64,000 bases of DNA from Hymenopus coronatus (taxonomy: Eukaryota > Arthropoda > Insecta > Mantodea > Hymenopodidae): assembly GCA_030762935.1 (NCBI GenBank), contig CM060899.1, positions 61,802,501-61,866,500 of the forward strand, given 5' to 3'. A program made the position numbers and the translations under genes. The notes beneath the pieces were generated by a model. It had not been told where the DNA came from, did not search any database, and worked only from the letters and a program-made list of their open reading frames with translations. Of the stretch, positions 1-10,566 are shown one piece after another; positions within the stretch are counted from its first letter, which is position 1; each line of letters starts with the position of its first letter.

Positions 1-390
1 AACCGTAAGAGATGGGGAAAAGCTTACTGCACAGAAAATATAGCTCACGATAAAACACACTTTTTATATGATAAATATTTTTTTCGTGGAGTTCATCATT
101 TTTAACATATTCCTGGTTTTTCGTTTTGGACTTGAAAAGCTTATGCTTTCCTCATACAGGGATTTCTTAACTCCTGTCCATACAAACAAAGGCATTTCAG
201 TTACATAGCAACCAGCTTTTGGCTATCATTTTAACCTATGGAACTCCCTCATTTCGCTTCTACTTACAAGGAAGCAAGTAATAAGGCTATTTCTGCTAGT
301 TAGTATGAAGTAAATAGAGGAATAAGCTTTTTAACAATAATTTGTTGCAGAGATCTAGAGAAAATGTGAATGGAACACATCAGATTTTTT
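1..390 (+). mobile_element. H repeat, 3' part, cut by window start
   Basis: This is the distal half of an H copy. It runs from the conserved AACCGTAAGAGATGG block to the terminal hairpin (ATGTGAATGGAACACAT) and ends CAGATTTTT at about 390. It is non-coding. A SINE begins directly after it. Confidence 0.8.
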
Positions 391-612
391 ATTTACGGAC
401 GTACTTCATCTGCTGCGGCTAAGACCTCATTCTGTATTGGGCGTGAAAAACCGCCTACTTTTTCTCAGACCTCTTTCTCAGGCTTATGGTTATTTACGTG
501 CCGTAAATCTAAGACTCGAGACCCACAGTTTTACTTCGTTTTCCAAGGAAGCCATGTTAAGTATGTTTGCGTCCGAAAAAATCCATCATCGTCCACCAGG
601 TTTGAACTTCCA
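391..612 (-). mobile_element. SINE-B fragment (head missing)
   Basis: The sequence matches the body of the units at 34252-34534 and 39945-40468. Shared blocks include GGGCGTGAAA, GTGCCGTAAATCTA and TCCGAAAAAATCCATC. On the minus strand the tRNA-like head would lie at the right-hand end, but the match stops near 610, before the A and B boxes. A 155-codon plus-strand frame runs from an H tail through this SINE into the next H copy and has no protein-like features. Confidence 0.6.
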
Positions 613-624
613 ATTTTGAATTTT

Positions 625-743
625 ACTTTCTCTACACGTACTACGTACGTAGTGTATAGAGAAGGTATTGCACTTCACCCAAAAATTCGATACCGAGATT
701 TCACCGGAAATACATGTTTTGGGGTCCCGTGTATCATAATAAA
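625..743 (+). mobile_element. H repeat head
   Basis: This is the first 120 bp of an H copy. The fold-back head ACTTTCTCTACACGTACTAC is followed by its inverted half (GTGTATAGAGAAGGT). It stops at the A-run, where a copy on the other strand begins. The rest of this copy is not found beyond 1393. Confidence 0.75.
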
Positions 744-1234
744 TCTTGTGTGTTTCCATTGGCATAGCTTTCTCTACATCATCTGCTACAAATTATTGTT
801 AAAAAGCTCATGCTTCTATTTACTTCATGTTACTTGAGAAAAAGTAACAGAAATAGTCTTATTGCTTGCTTCCTTGTAAGTAGAAGCGAAATAAGGGAGC
901 GCCGTAGGTTAAAGTGATAGTCAAAAGTTGGTTGTTATGCGACTGATGTTCCTTTATTTGTATGGACAGGAGTTGACAAATTCCTGTATGAGAAAAACAT
1001 GTTTTTAAAGCTGAAACCAATAACAAGGAATACTTAAAAAAACAACCAACTGCACGAAAAAAATGTATAGTATTTTTCAGTATAAAGGGTAGATTGAGGT
1101 GGGTTTCTTTTTTTGAAAAGCTTCGTCTCTCATCTTTGGAAGATATTGAACTTAAATATCAAGTTTGGTATTAAACGGACTTTTCGTTTTTGAGCTATGC
1201 TGCCCATACACACACAAGGAGATTTTTCCAAAAA

Positions 1235-1275
<41 letters not shown>

Positions 1276-1393
1276 GGATTCAGGGGCACCCAAAACATGT
1301 ATGATGCGGTGAAACCTCGGTATCGAATTATTGGGTGCAATACAATACCTTCTCTATACAATCTGTACATGGTACGTGCAGAGAAAGTAAAAA
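744..1393 (-). mobile_element. H repeat, minus strand, with poly(T) tract
   Basis: This reverse copy starts at AATCTTGTGTGTTTCCATT and ends at GCAGAGAAAGTAAAAA. The variable GT stretch is short, and the neighbouring A-run has expanded to 37 T on the plus strand. About 150-200 bp of the middle are missing compared with longer copies. Confidence 0.75.
1238..1274. repeat. poly(T) run of 37
   Basis: Uninterrupted T, placed exactly where other H copies carry a 5-10 base A/T run between the GT-rich stretch and the head. It is probably replication slippage inside the element. Confidence 0.9.
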
Positions 1394-1584
1394 CGGAAAG
1401 CAGAAAAAGAGCTTAAATTCTAAAAGGGCTCTCTGACGTGTGCATAGAGACATTTAAAAACTCACGTAAAATTTATTCTGATGATCAGTAATACACACCA
1501 CAAACAGATGACGATACAATTAACTCATGCCTAATAGTACAACTGGCTCTCCGTGGTGTAATGGGTATTATGCCAGAAGCCAAA
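1394..1584. other. Spacer with a short tRNA-like piece
   Basis: No gene is seen. Near 1549-1582 the text CTCCGTGGTGTAATGGGTAT looks like the first third of a tRNA (A box), probably a SINE head cut off by the H copy that follows. Nothing is recognised in the rest. Confidence 0.35.
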
Positions 1585-2211
1585 AATATGATGTTCCATT
1601 CACATGACTTTCTCTACATCGTTATAGCAAATTATTTTTAAAATGTGTATTCCTCTGTCTACTTTATATATTCAAGATGAACATTTGCAGAAATTTTCTA
1701 TTATTTGCTTCCTTGTAAATAGAAGCTATATAAGGGAATACACTAGAGTAAAACGATAGTCAAATCTTTTAAAACCTAGTTGCTATGTGGTTGAAGTATT
1801 TTCAATCTGAAATAAATAACAACGAATATCTTAGAAATTGTAAATTCCACGAAAAAAGTGTAAATAAAATAAATTGCTTGTTTTAAATTGATCTACATTT
1901 TTTATGTATGTAAGTTTCTGACTAAGCCTTATAGTGTACCAGATACGCCAAATTCAGCAAAATTCACTTAGAATATAGAGGTCATTAGAGGGCTATACCT
2001 AAAAAAAATTCAAGGTATTTTTGAGAAAATAAAAATTTTCGAATTTTTTCCATGTAAAGGGTAGTACGGGGTGCGAGAATTTTTCTCAAAATCTTCATGT
2101 TGCATCCATGGAAGATATTAAACATAAATAACAAGTTTGGTATTTTAGCGACTTTTCGTTTCTGAGTTATCCTGTTCACAGGCACACGGACATTTTTCCA
2201 AAAATGCTTTT
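1585..2211 (-). mobile_element. H repeat, minus strand, variant, head lost
   Basis: Starts at the terminal hairpin (ATGTTCCATTCACAT), passes the AAAGGGTAGT block and the CACACGGAC stretch, then stops in the T-run before its own head. A plus copy starts there. Confidence 0.75.
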
Positions 2212-2213
2212 TT

Positions 2214-2570
2214 ACTTTCTCTACACGTTCTATGTACATGGTGTATAGAGAAGGTATTGTATATCACCCAAAAATTTGATACCATGATTTCACTGGAAAT
2301 ACTTGTTTTGGGTCCACCTGAATCCAAAAAAAACATTTCTGTTAGATACCAACCTTGGTATTTAGGTTTGGCATCTTCTAAGGATGCGACACAAAAATTT
2401 AAAAAAAAAAAAACACCTCAAAATTATCCTTTACATAGATTTTGGATGAAATTTACGGAATTTTGCAGAACTGCTAAACCGTAACAGATGGATGAAAACT
2501 TACCACGCAAAAATGTAGAGCACGTTAAAACACACAATTTATGCTACTTTTTTTCTTGGAGTTGATCGTT
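2214..2570 (+). mobile_element. H repeat, internally deleted
   Basis: Contains the head from 2214 and the A-run, lacks the GT stretch, and then carries the AACCGTAACAGATGG block. It ends at GATCGTTTTT, where another H copy has inserted or joined. Confidence 0.7.
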
Positions 2571-2573
2571 TTT

Positions 2574-3396
2574 ACTTTCTCTATACTCACTATGTACATA
2601 ATGTATAGAGAATGTATTGCACTCCACCAAAAAATTCGATACCGAAATTTCACCGGAAATATATGTTTTAGTGTCCCCTGTATCTAAGAAAGGTATTTTC
2701 AGAAAAAGGTCCGTGTGTGTGTATTTGTCCGTGTGTCTGAGAACACGATAACTCAAAAACGAAAAGTCAGTAGAATACCAAACTTGGTATTTAAGTTTAG
2801 TATCTTCCAAGGTTGCGACACGAAGATTTTGAGAAAAATCCCCCCACCCCAAACTACCCTTTACATGGAACTTATTTCGTAAACTTTGATTTTCTAAAAA
2901 AATGGCTCTAACGATTTTGATTAAAATATCATATATTAAAGATATTTACCTGACAAGTAAAATGTAAATTTTGAATTTTCTGGGAATAGCCTCTGAAGAC
3001 TACTTTATTCTGGATGAATTTTTCATAACCGTAAGAGATGGACAAAAACTTAACCAACAAAAAATGCAGAGCACGTTAAAACACACAATTTATGCTATAT
3101 ACATTTTTTTCGTGGAGTTGATCGTTTTTGAGATATTCCTTGTTTTTGGTTTCAGCTTTGAGAAACATAATTTTCTCATACAGGAACTTTAGTCACATAG
3201 CAACCAGCTTTTGACTATCACTTTAACCTATAATAGTACTCCCTTATTTTGCTTCTACTTACAAGGAAGCAAGTAATAATACTATTTCTGTTATTTTATC
3301 TTGATTAGCATGAGGTAAATAGAAGCATAAATTTTTAACAATAATTTCTTACAGAAATGTAGAGAAAGTCATGTGAATGTAACACATCAGATTTTT
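2574..3396 (+). mobile_element. H repeat, full length (reference copy)
   Basis: A complete 0.82-kb copy. The fold-back head is at about 2574-2615. The GT-rich stretch lies at about 2705-2740. The palindrome AATACCAA-AC-TTGGTATT is at 2774-2791. The inverted copy of the head motif (TGTAGAGAAAGT) is at 3358-3369. The terminal hairpin ATGTGAATGTAACACAT is followed by CAGATTTTT to 3396. Small open frames occur on both strands, but none is conserved between copies, so the element is non-coding. The inverted 12-mer at one terminus and about 30 bp inside the other, plus a hairpin at that other end, fits HINE/DINE-1-like Helentron derivatives. That class assignment is inferred, because no replicase-helicase gene is present here. 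Confidence 0.75.
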
Positions 3397-4163
3397 AGAT
3401 GTAATTATTACATATGCACGCATTTATTTTGATACCATTATACTTAACAGAATAATTTAGTTACCTTTAAATTGTCGGAATAAGGGCTCTGTTCGTTTTA
3501 CATTACAATATGCCACGTGGTCGAGAAAGTATGACAATATTTCTGGTGCGAATGGCGGAAGGCTACATTGCAACGGTGCACTGGTCGCCTGGGGTTGTCT
3601 TGACGAGGATCAACTTAAAGGCAGAATTAGATTTAGGTGGGAGGCGAGCGGTCTAACCACTCAACAACGGCGTCGCCTTTCAAAAACATATGTTCATAGA
3701 TATAGAATTTAGAAATTTCACATATGAGTAGTAGAGAGGTAAACATTTTAAGGATCCACATATTGACCTACTGAAAAAGGAGTTTTAGAACGGGAGGTTC
3801 GACTCTTGGTACACCAAGCTGCTCAGATACTGTATATAATTTACATAATTTCATTTTATAAAATACAATCCATAAATTTTATAGATAGATAAAAAGTAAA
3901 AAAAAAAACAAAACAAAAAAACAAACACATTCACATAAGTGATTAATTGCTCTAGATATAGTGTCTTATGTTTTATAGATGTGATGATGAATAATGGAAT
4001 AATTATGTTAACCGTTAGAGGTAACATATGTTTTTGATGTGGATCTAATTTATATAAAAAGTTGAACACGTCCTTGTAGATAGTTCCACGGGCACCAAAC
4101 AGGAGGCCTTGAACATGCAAATTAGCTGGCCAAATTTGTATTTGCATTTTGTCTTCAAGAAAA
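3397..4163. other. Non-repeat spacer with a SINE-like piece
   Basis: No gene is supported. On the minus strand at about 3600-3690 a tRNA-like start (GTTGAGTGGTTAGACC) suggests a decayed SINE head, but no B box is visible. A short A-rich run lies at about 3895-3925. A 109-codon minus frame at 3851-4180 is AT-rich low-complexity sequence and I do not accept it as a gene. Confidence 0.4.
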
Positions 4164-4890
4164 AATCTTGTGTGTTCCATTCACATGATTTTCTCTACAT
4201 CTCTGCAAGAAATTATTCTTAAAAGGCTTATGCTTTTACATACTTAATGCTAATCTAGAATAATTTAGCAGCAATAGTCTTATTACTTGCTTCCTTGTAA
4301 GTGGAAGCGAAATAAGGGAGTAAATGTTTAAGTGATAGTCAAAAGCTGGTTGCTATGTGATTGAAGTTCCTTCGTTTGTATGGACAGGAGTTAATAAATT
4401 CCTGTATGAGAAAAGTTTAAGTTTTTTTAAAGCTGAAACCAAAAACAAGGAATATTTAAAAAACGATCAACTCCAAGAAAAAATGCACATATCATAAGTT
4501 GTGTGTTTTAATGTCCTCTACATTTTCTTTGCAGTAAGTTTTAATCCATCTCTTACGGTTTACCAGTTACGCAAAATTCAGGAAAATTCATTCATAATAA
4601 AGGCGTCTTCAGACGCAGTTCCCAGAAAATTCAAGATATACATTTTGTTTGTCATGTAAATATTTTAATATACGATATTTTAATCAAAATAGTTAGTCAT
4701 TTATGAGAAAATCAACATTTTCGAAATTTTTCCTTTAAAGGGTAGTTTGGGGTTTGGGAATTTTTCTCAAAACAATCGTGTCGCATCCTTTGAAGGTGCC
4801 AAACTTAAATACCAAGTTTGGTATTTTACCGACTTTTCGCTTTTGAGTTATCGTGTTCATAGACACACGGACCTTTTTCTGAAAATACTT
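4164..4890 (-). mobile_element. H repeat, minus strand, first part of a split copy
   Basis: Begins at AATCTTGTGTGTTCCATTCA and reaches the T-run after CTGAAAATAC. Its head lies beyond the inserted plus copy, at 5757-5876. Confidence 0.75.
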
Positions 4891-4893
4891 TTT

Positions 4894-5755
4894 ACTTTCT
4901 CTACACGTACTATGAACACATGTACAGACAAAGTATTGTAATGCACCCAAAAATTCTATATCGAGATTTCAGCGAAAATACATGTTTTGAGACCCCATGA
5001 ATAAAAAAAATCATTTTTAAAAAAATGTCCGTGTGTCTGTCTATGTGTGTGCATGTGTGGCTGTGGGCCGCATAACTCAAAATGAAAAGCCCGTTAAAAA
5101 CCAAACTTGGCATTTTAAGTTTGGTATCTTCCAAGGATACGACACGAAGATTTTCAAAAACTACCCTTTCTTTACATGGAACTTATTTCAAAAATTTTTA
5201 TATTCTCAAAAATGCCTCTAACGATTTTGATTATAATATCGTACATTAAAGATATTTACATAACAAATAAAATTTATATTTTGATTTTTCTAGAAATACC
5301 CTCTGAGGAGTACTTTATTCTGGTTGAATTTTACAGAATTTTACATAACTGCTAAACCGTAAGAGATGGACAAAAACTTACCACGCAGAAAATGTTGAGC
5401 AGATTAAAATACACAATTTATGTTATATACATTTTTTCGCGGAGTTTATCGTTCTTAAGATATTCCTTGTTTTTAGTTTCAGCTTTGAAACACTTATACT
5501 TTTCTCATACAGGAATTTGTCAACTTCTGAAAATACAAACAAAGGAAATTCAGTCACACAGCAACCAGTTTCTGACTGCCAATTTAAGGTATGGCACTGC
5601 ATTATTTCCCTTCTACTTACAAGGAAGCGAGTAATAAGACTATTTCTGCTAATTTTTTCCCCATTAGCATGAGGTAAATAGAAGCATAAGCTTTTTAAAC
5701 ATAATTTGTTGCAGAGATGTAGAGAAAGTCATGTGAATGGAACACATCAGGTTTT
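4894..5755 (+). mobile_element. H repeat, full length, inserted in a minus copy
   Basis: Full copy from ACTTTCTCTACACGTACTAT to GGAACACATCAGG plus a T-run. It sits in the T-run of the surrounding minus copy (4164-4890 and 5757-5876). No target duplication beyond T is seen. Confidence 0.75.
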
Positions 5756-5756
5756 T

Positions 5757-5876
5757 TTTTTGGATACGGGGGACTCTAAAACGTCTATTTCCGGTGAAAA
5801 CTCGGTATCGAATTTTTTGGTGGAATACAATACCTTCTCTATACACTTTGTACATAGTACGTGTAGAGAAAGTAAA
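5757..5876 (-). mobile_element. H repeat head, second part of the split copy
   Basis: GGATACGGGGGACTCTAAAA to GTAGAGAAAGTAAAAA is the 120-bp head of the minus copy started at 4164. Confidence 0.7.
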
Positions 5877-6135
5877 AATTACCCCTGAATTCGTAATCGT
5901 TAAGCAAAATATATGAGCGTAATACTCTGAAGGGAGAGAGGCGTGCGAAGAGTGATTGTAGTGGACGAAGACAGATTCTGTTCTTATCCAGCGTTGATCT
6001 CTCCAACACATGTCACTCCACACAACTTGACAGACTGACACTGCTAACAAATGAGCTTTTCTCTAGTTCCAAGTAAACTCCCTTCTAGTATAACTAGACA
6101 CTTTTACACAATCTCAAACACGCATGCGTCGTATT
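5877..6135. other. Unique spacer
   Basis: About 260 bp of more mixed composition with no repeat match in the window and no convincing frame. Nothing is recognised. Confidence 0.4.
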
Positions 6136-6620
6136 AACTTTTCGTGGAGTTCATCATGTCCAAACACTACTTTAGACTTTACAGATATATATCTTTTTTC
6201 TCTCGGAGTTGATGGTTTTTAAGCGTGTTATCAATTAAGAAATCTGCAGAGGCCTGTTTTTTCTGTTCCTAAAGTAACATAGTCACATTCAAGTTTATTT
6301 TAAAGGGGGATTCAAATCCCTTTGCTGTCAATGTTAACTGCTAAATGTTGCTCCATTTATTTAAGAAGCTATTTAAGATGTGACAGTAAAGCTTTTGCTG
6401 GATGTATATGAAGGTCTTTCACCCAAAACCTCTATGTCGAAATATTTATCTTGATGTTTCCTAATCATAAAAATATATATTTAGAAAAAGTCCGTGTGTG
6501 TCTGTGAAAAACATAGCACTAAAAAGAAAAGTTCATTAAATACAATACAACGATTTTCAAGAAATTCCCCCGCACAAACTAGAGTTTACGTTGAAAATCT
6601 TTCCAAAATAGTGCTTTAAG
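6136..6620 (+). mobile_element. Divergent H-type unit
   Basis: Contains H-like pieces (TCGGAGTTGATGG, a degraded head GTATATGAAGGTCTTTCACC, AAAGTCCGTGTGTGTCTGTG) plus a segment of about 220 bp not found in standard H copies (AAATCCCTTTGCTGTCAATG). The same arrangement recurs at 7478-8478. The TA at 6405-6406 is the unoccupied counterpart of the mariner target at 7694. Confidence 0.55.
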
Positions 6621-7372
6621 GACCATATGTTTAATATATTTTCATGGTATTTGCTGTGTATATCTTGAATTTACTGGGAATAACGTCTGTTCACCTCTTT
6701 AATTGACCATATGTTTAATGTATTTTCATGGTATTTGCTGTGTATATCTTGAATTTACTTGGAATAACGTCTGTTCACCTCTTTAATTGACCATATGTTT
6801 AATGTATTTTCAGGGTATATAATATATATGTCTTGAATTTTCTGGAATAGCGTCTGAAGACCTCTTTAGTTGACCATATGTTTAATATATTTTCATGGTA
6901 TTTGCTGTGTATATCTTGAATTTACTGGGAATAACATCTGTTCATCTCTTTAATTGACCATATGTTTAATGTATTTTCAGGGTATATAATATGTATGTCT
7001 TGAATTTTCTGGAATAGCGTCTGAAGACCTCTTTAGTTGACCATATGTTTAATATATTTTCATGGTATTTGCTGTGTATATGTTGAATTTATGGGAATAC
7101 CGTCTATTCACCTCTTTAATTGACCATATGTTTAATGTATTTTCACGGTATATAACATGTATGTCTTGAATTTTCTGGAATAGCGTCTGAAGACCTCTTT
7201 AGTTGACCATATGTTTAATATATTTTCATGGTGTTTGCTGTGTATATCTTGAATTTACTGGGAATAACGTCTGTTCACCTCTTTAATTGACCAAATGTTT
7301 AATATATTTTAATGGCATATGATGTGAATACCCTACATTTACTGAGAGTAGCTTCCGAAGACCTCTGGATGA
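6621..7372 (+). repeat. 83/84-bp minisatellite, 9 units, alternating two types
   Basis: Units begin GACCATATGTTTAAT at 6621, 6705, 6789, 6872, 6956, 7039, 7122, 7205 and 7289. Type A carries TTTGCTGTGTATATCTTGAA and ends near GTCTGTTCACCTC. Type B carries GGGTATATAA, ends near GCGTCTGAAGACC and is one base shorter. The order is A A B A B A B A plus a decayed last unit, so the later part repeats as an A-B dimer of about 167 bp. The unit corresponds to the H segment around TATATCTTGAATTTTCTGGG, so the array arose by amplifying part of an H copy. Confidence 0.85.
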
Positions 7373-7477
7373 ATTTTGCTTTGTTTTTTGATTAGCATAA
7401 AGTAGAAGAAAGAATAACCTTTTTAACAATAATTTGTTGCAGAAATGCAGAGAATGTCATGTGAAATGTACACCACA
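7373..7477 (+). mobile_element. H repeat tail after the minisatellite
   Basis: Short 3' end: AACAATAATTTGTTGCAGAA, then an altered terminal hairpin region to about 7475. Confidence 0.6.
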
Positions 7478-8478
7478 AAGTTTTGCTCACCGAGTTATTG
7501 CTTTTTAAGTGTGTTATGCGGACCTCTTAATCATGATAGGCCCGTTCTACTGTTTCTTAAGTAACATAGCTACATTCAAATTTATTTTAACAGGAGATGA
7601 AAATCCCTTTGCTGTCAATGTTAGCTCTGCTAAGTGCTGATCCATCATCTAAAAAGCTATTTAAGATATCACAGTAAAAACCTTTGCCGGATGTACGAGG
7701 GCCGTTTTCTTTTTCAACCTCCGATAGGCTATAAATAAAAGAAAAGTTCATAGAAAACAATTATTTTATTACTAAAAGTTTTGTACCCTTATGGTTACTT
7801 TTCAACATAATCACCGAAAAGATTGAGATATTTATCGTACCTGTGCACAAGCTTTGCAATACCCGCTTCAAAAAATGCTGCCGCCAATGATTTCAAATGA
7901 GTATTGACGTTGTTTTGAAGATCTTCGTACTTTACTACGTTTGCGGAGAGGCATTCAAAACAAACGAAGAGGAATGCTGACTTCAGGAATTGTGTTGATC
8001 CATGACAACGCTCGTCCACACACTGCTGGCACAACCCATCGGCTCCTTGAGCAATTTCAATGGGACATTTTCGATCATCCGCCGTACAGTCCTGACCTGA
8101 CACCCAGTGACTTTCACCTTTTCCCTGAACTGAAGACGTGGCTAGGAGGGCAGCACTTTCAAACCAACCAAGATCTTCAAAACAACGTCAATGCTCATTT
8201 GAAATAATTGGTGGCAACATTTTTTTGCAGCGGGTATTGGAAAGCTTGTGCACAGGTACGATAAATGTCTCAATCTTTTAGGTGATTATGTTGAAAAGTA
8301 ACCATAAGGGTACAAAACTTTTAGTAATAAAATAATTGTTTTCTATGAACTTGTCTTTTATTTATAGCCTGTCGGTTTTTGAAAAAAAAAACGACCCTCG
8401 TATATGAAGGTCTTCCACCCAAAAACTCTATGTCGTGATTTTACCATAAATATATATTTTGAGATTTCCTGAATCCAA
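7478..8478 (+). mobile_element. Second divergent H-type unit, split by mariner
   Basis: Parallel to 6136-6480: the AAATCCCTTTGCTGTCAATG segment is followed by GCCGGATG-TA. The mariner-derived element comes next, then TATGAAGGTCTTCCACCC. It ends where a minus H copy starts. Confidence 0.55.
7696..8400 (+). mobile_element. Mariner-derived element with inverted 3' arms
   Basis: A 705-bp element starting CGAGGGCCGT and ending ACGACCCTCG, flanked by TA on both sides (7694-7695, 8401-8402). The right part (about 7950-8300) reads in the plus direction as the C-terminal half of a mariner transposase: IHDNARPHTA (second catalytic Asp), then HPPYSPDLTPSDFHLFP (third Asp, D34D spacing), then NNVNAHLK and a stop. 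The left arm (7696-7935) is the inverted copy of the last 230 bp and reads on the minus strand as the same C-terminus (AGIAKLVHRYDKYLNLFGDY, ending EK-stop). The transposase N-terminus and first Asp are absent, so it cannot be autonomous. The same rearranged structure occurs at 57254. Confidence 0.85.
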
Positions 8479-8573
8479 AAATCTGATGTGTTCCATTCAC
8501 ATGACTTTCGCCTTATCTTTGTAATAAACTATTTTAAAACAGCGTATTCCTGTGTCTACTTTGTGATAATCTG
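8479..8573 (-). mobile_element. H repeat fragment, minus strand
   Basis: AATCTGATGTGTTCCATTCA hairpin end and about 70 bp of a variant subfamily, then an abrupt switch to plus-strand H sequence. Confidence 0.6.
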
Positions 8574-8574
8574 A

Positions 8575-8747
8575 ATAAACAATAGCATTTTGAGAATAGC
8601 CTCTTAAGGTTACTTTATTCTGGATTGATTTTACGGAAATTTGCATAACTGCTAAACCGTAACAGATAGACAAAAACTTACAACACAAAAAAATGTATAT
8701 CACGATAAAACACATAATTTATGTTGTATACATTTTTACTTTCTCTA
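8575..8747 (+). mobile_element. H repeat middle fragment
   Basis: From the GAGAATAGCCTCTTAAGG block to TATGTTGTATACATTTTT. The T-run at its end is where the next full copy starts, a site also used at 24724 and 48717. Confidence 0.6.
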
Positions 8748-9528
8748 TACCAACTATGTACATGTTTTGAGACTCCCTGAATCCAAAAAAAGCAGTTTTA
8801 GAAAAATGTCCGTGTGTGTCTGTCTGTGTGTATGTGTGTGTGTCTGGGCACCATAGCTCAAAAACGAAAAGACCGTTAAAGCTGAAACTTTGTATTTAAG
8901 TTTGGTATCTTCCAAGGATGATTTTCAAGAAAATCCCCCCACCCCCAACTACCCTTTACATGGAACTTTTTTTCGAAAATTTTGATTTTCTCAAAAATGG
9001 CTCTAACCATTTTGATTGAAATATCATATATTAAAGATATTTACCTGAAAAATAATATGTATATCTTGAATTTTCTGGGAATAGCCTCTGAAGACTACTT
9101 TATTCTGGATGAATTTTACATAACTGCTAAACCGTAAGCAATAGACAAAAACTTACCACACAAAAAAATGTAGAGCACATTAAAACACACAATTTAGTTA
9201 TATACATTTTTTCGAGCAGTTGAGCGTTTTTTAGATATTCCTTGTTTTTGGTTTCAGGTTTAAAAAACTTACTTTTCTCATACAGGAATTTGTCTACTCG
9301 TGGCCATACAAACAAAGGAACTTCACTCAGCTAGTAACCATCTTTTGACTTCACTTTAACCTATAATACTCCCTCATTTCGCTTCTACTTACAAGGAAAT
9401 AAGTAATAAGACTATTTATGCTAATTTTTTCTCGATTAGCATGAAGTAAATAGAATTATAAGTTTTTTAACAATAATTTGTTGCAGTGATGTAGAGTAAG
9501 TCATGTGAATGGAACACATCGGATTTTT
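8748..9528 (+). mobile_element. H repeat, near full length
   Basis: Head at 8748 (shortened by about 60 bp), GT-rich stretch at about 8810-8845, then the conserved body, ending GGAACACATCGGATTTTTT. Confidence 0.75.
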
Positions 9529-9771
9529 TGTTGTAGTAAATATGTTTATTGATGTAGCATCGTTTTATTTGACACAGTTGAAAACATCTGGGAGAGTAGC
9601 CGAAACTATTTGCTGAGGCAAAGCAGCTTTCGGTTAATGAACCCGGACCAACTTGAAAATAATTAATGAACACCAAGTTCGCTTGCATCGGTCGTTTATT
9701 GGTAGGAGTGCAAGCAGCAAATTCAGTGCACTCTAAGTGCCGTTAAACACAAACCACCTAAGCTTGGGCTT
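9529..9771. other. Unique spacer
   Basis: No repeat match within the window. A 73-codon minus frame here has no recognisable motif. Nothing can be assigned. Confidence 0.4.
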
Positions 9772-10566
9772 AAAAAAAAACTTATGTATTCCATTCGCAT
9801 GACTCTCTACCAATTCTGCAAAATAAAATACACTTATAAAAGATTGTTCTTTTATCTACATTACGCTAAAGCAGGTCAAATCTTTTAAAAGGTGGCCGTT
9901 ATGTGAACAATTGATGTTTGGTTCGTTTTGCGTGCCCAGCGTTGAAACAAGAGAGAGACGAAACGAAAGGTGACTTACCGTTTGAGAAAATTTACGTAGT
10001 TTAAAAACAAAATCACTAATAAGGTATATCACGAAAAGGTTAACTTTACAGAATAGTTAAAGTTTGTGACATAAATTGTGTGTTTAATGATATATGTTTT
10101 TTATATCGCTTCGGTTTACGAATAACATAAAAGTCATCCAGAATGAAGAGATCTTCAGAAACTATTCCCAGAAAATTCAACATATACATTTTATTTGTCA
10201 GGTAAATATCTTTAATATACGACATTTTAATCAACATTGTTAGAGCAATTTTTAAGAAAATCAAAATTTTCCAAAAAGTTCCATGTAAAGGTTAGTTGCC
10301 GGTTGGGGGATTTTCTTGAAAATATTCGTCTCGCATTCTTTGAAGATAGCAAACTTAAATACCAAGTTTGGTATTCAACGGTGTTTTCGTTTTTGAGCTA
10401 TGCTGTCCACAGACACACACACGGACATTTTTCAAAAAACGCTTTTTTGGATTCAGGGGGTCTGGAAACATATATTTCCGGTGAAATCTCGGTATCGAAT
10501 TTCTGAGTGCAATACAATACCTTCTCTGAACACTATGTACATATTACGTGTAGAGAAAGTAAAAAT
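9772..10566 (-). mobile_element. H repeat, minus strand, full length variant
   Basis: Starts with CTTATGTATTCCATTCGCAT and ends GTAGAGAAAGTAAAAA. The first 300 bp diverge (GGTTCGTTTTGCGTGCCCAG), as in the copy at 23750. The half nearer the head is close to the common type. The palindrome is at about 10361. Confidence 0.75.

Noticed and set aside
370..837. 155-codon open frame
   Set aside because: It joins an H tail, a SINE-B fragment, an H head and the start of a reverse H copy. No domain, and composition follows the repeats.
2574..3396. H repeat as an ordinary TIR DNA transposon or MITE
   Set aside because: The shared 12-mer is terminal at one end but about 30 bp inside at the other, no target duplication is seen, and TIR-like forms arise only where one copy is nested in another.
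7795..8103. 102-codon minus-strand gene
   Set aside because: Only its last 45 codons are meaningful (inverted mariner C-terminus). The first part is the antisense of the plus-strand transposase fragment.
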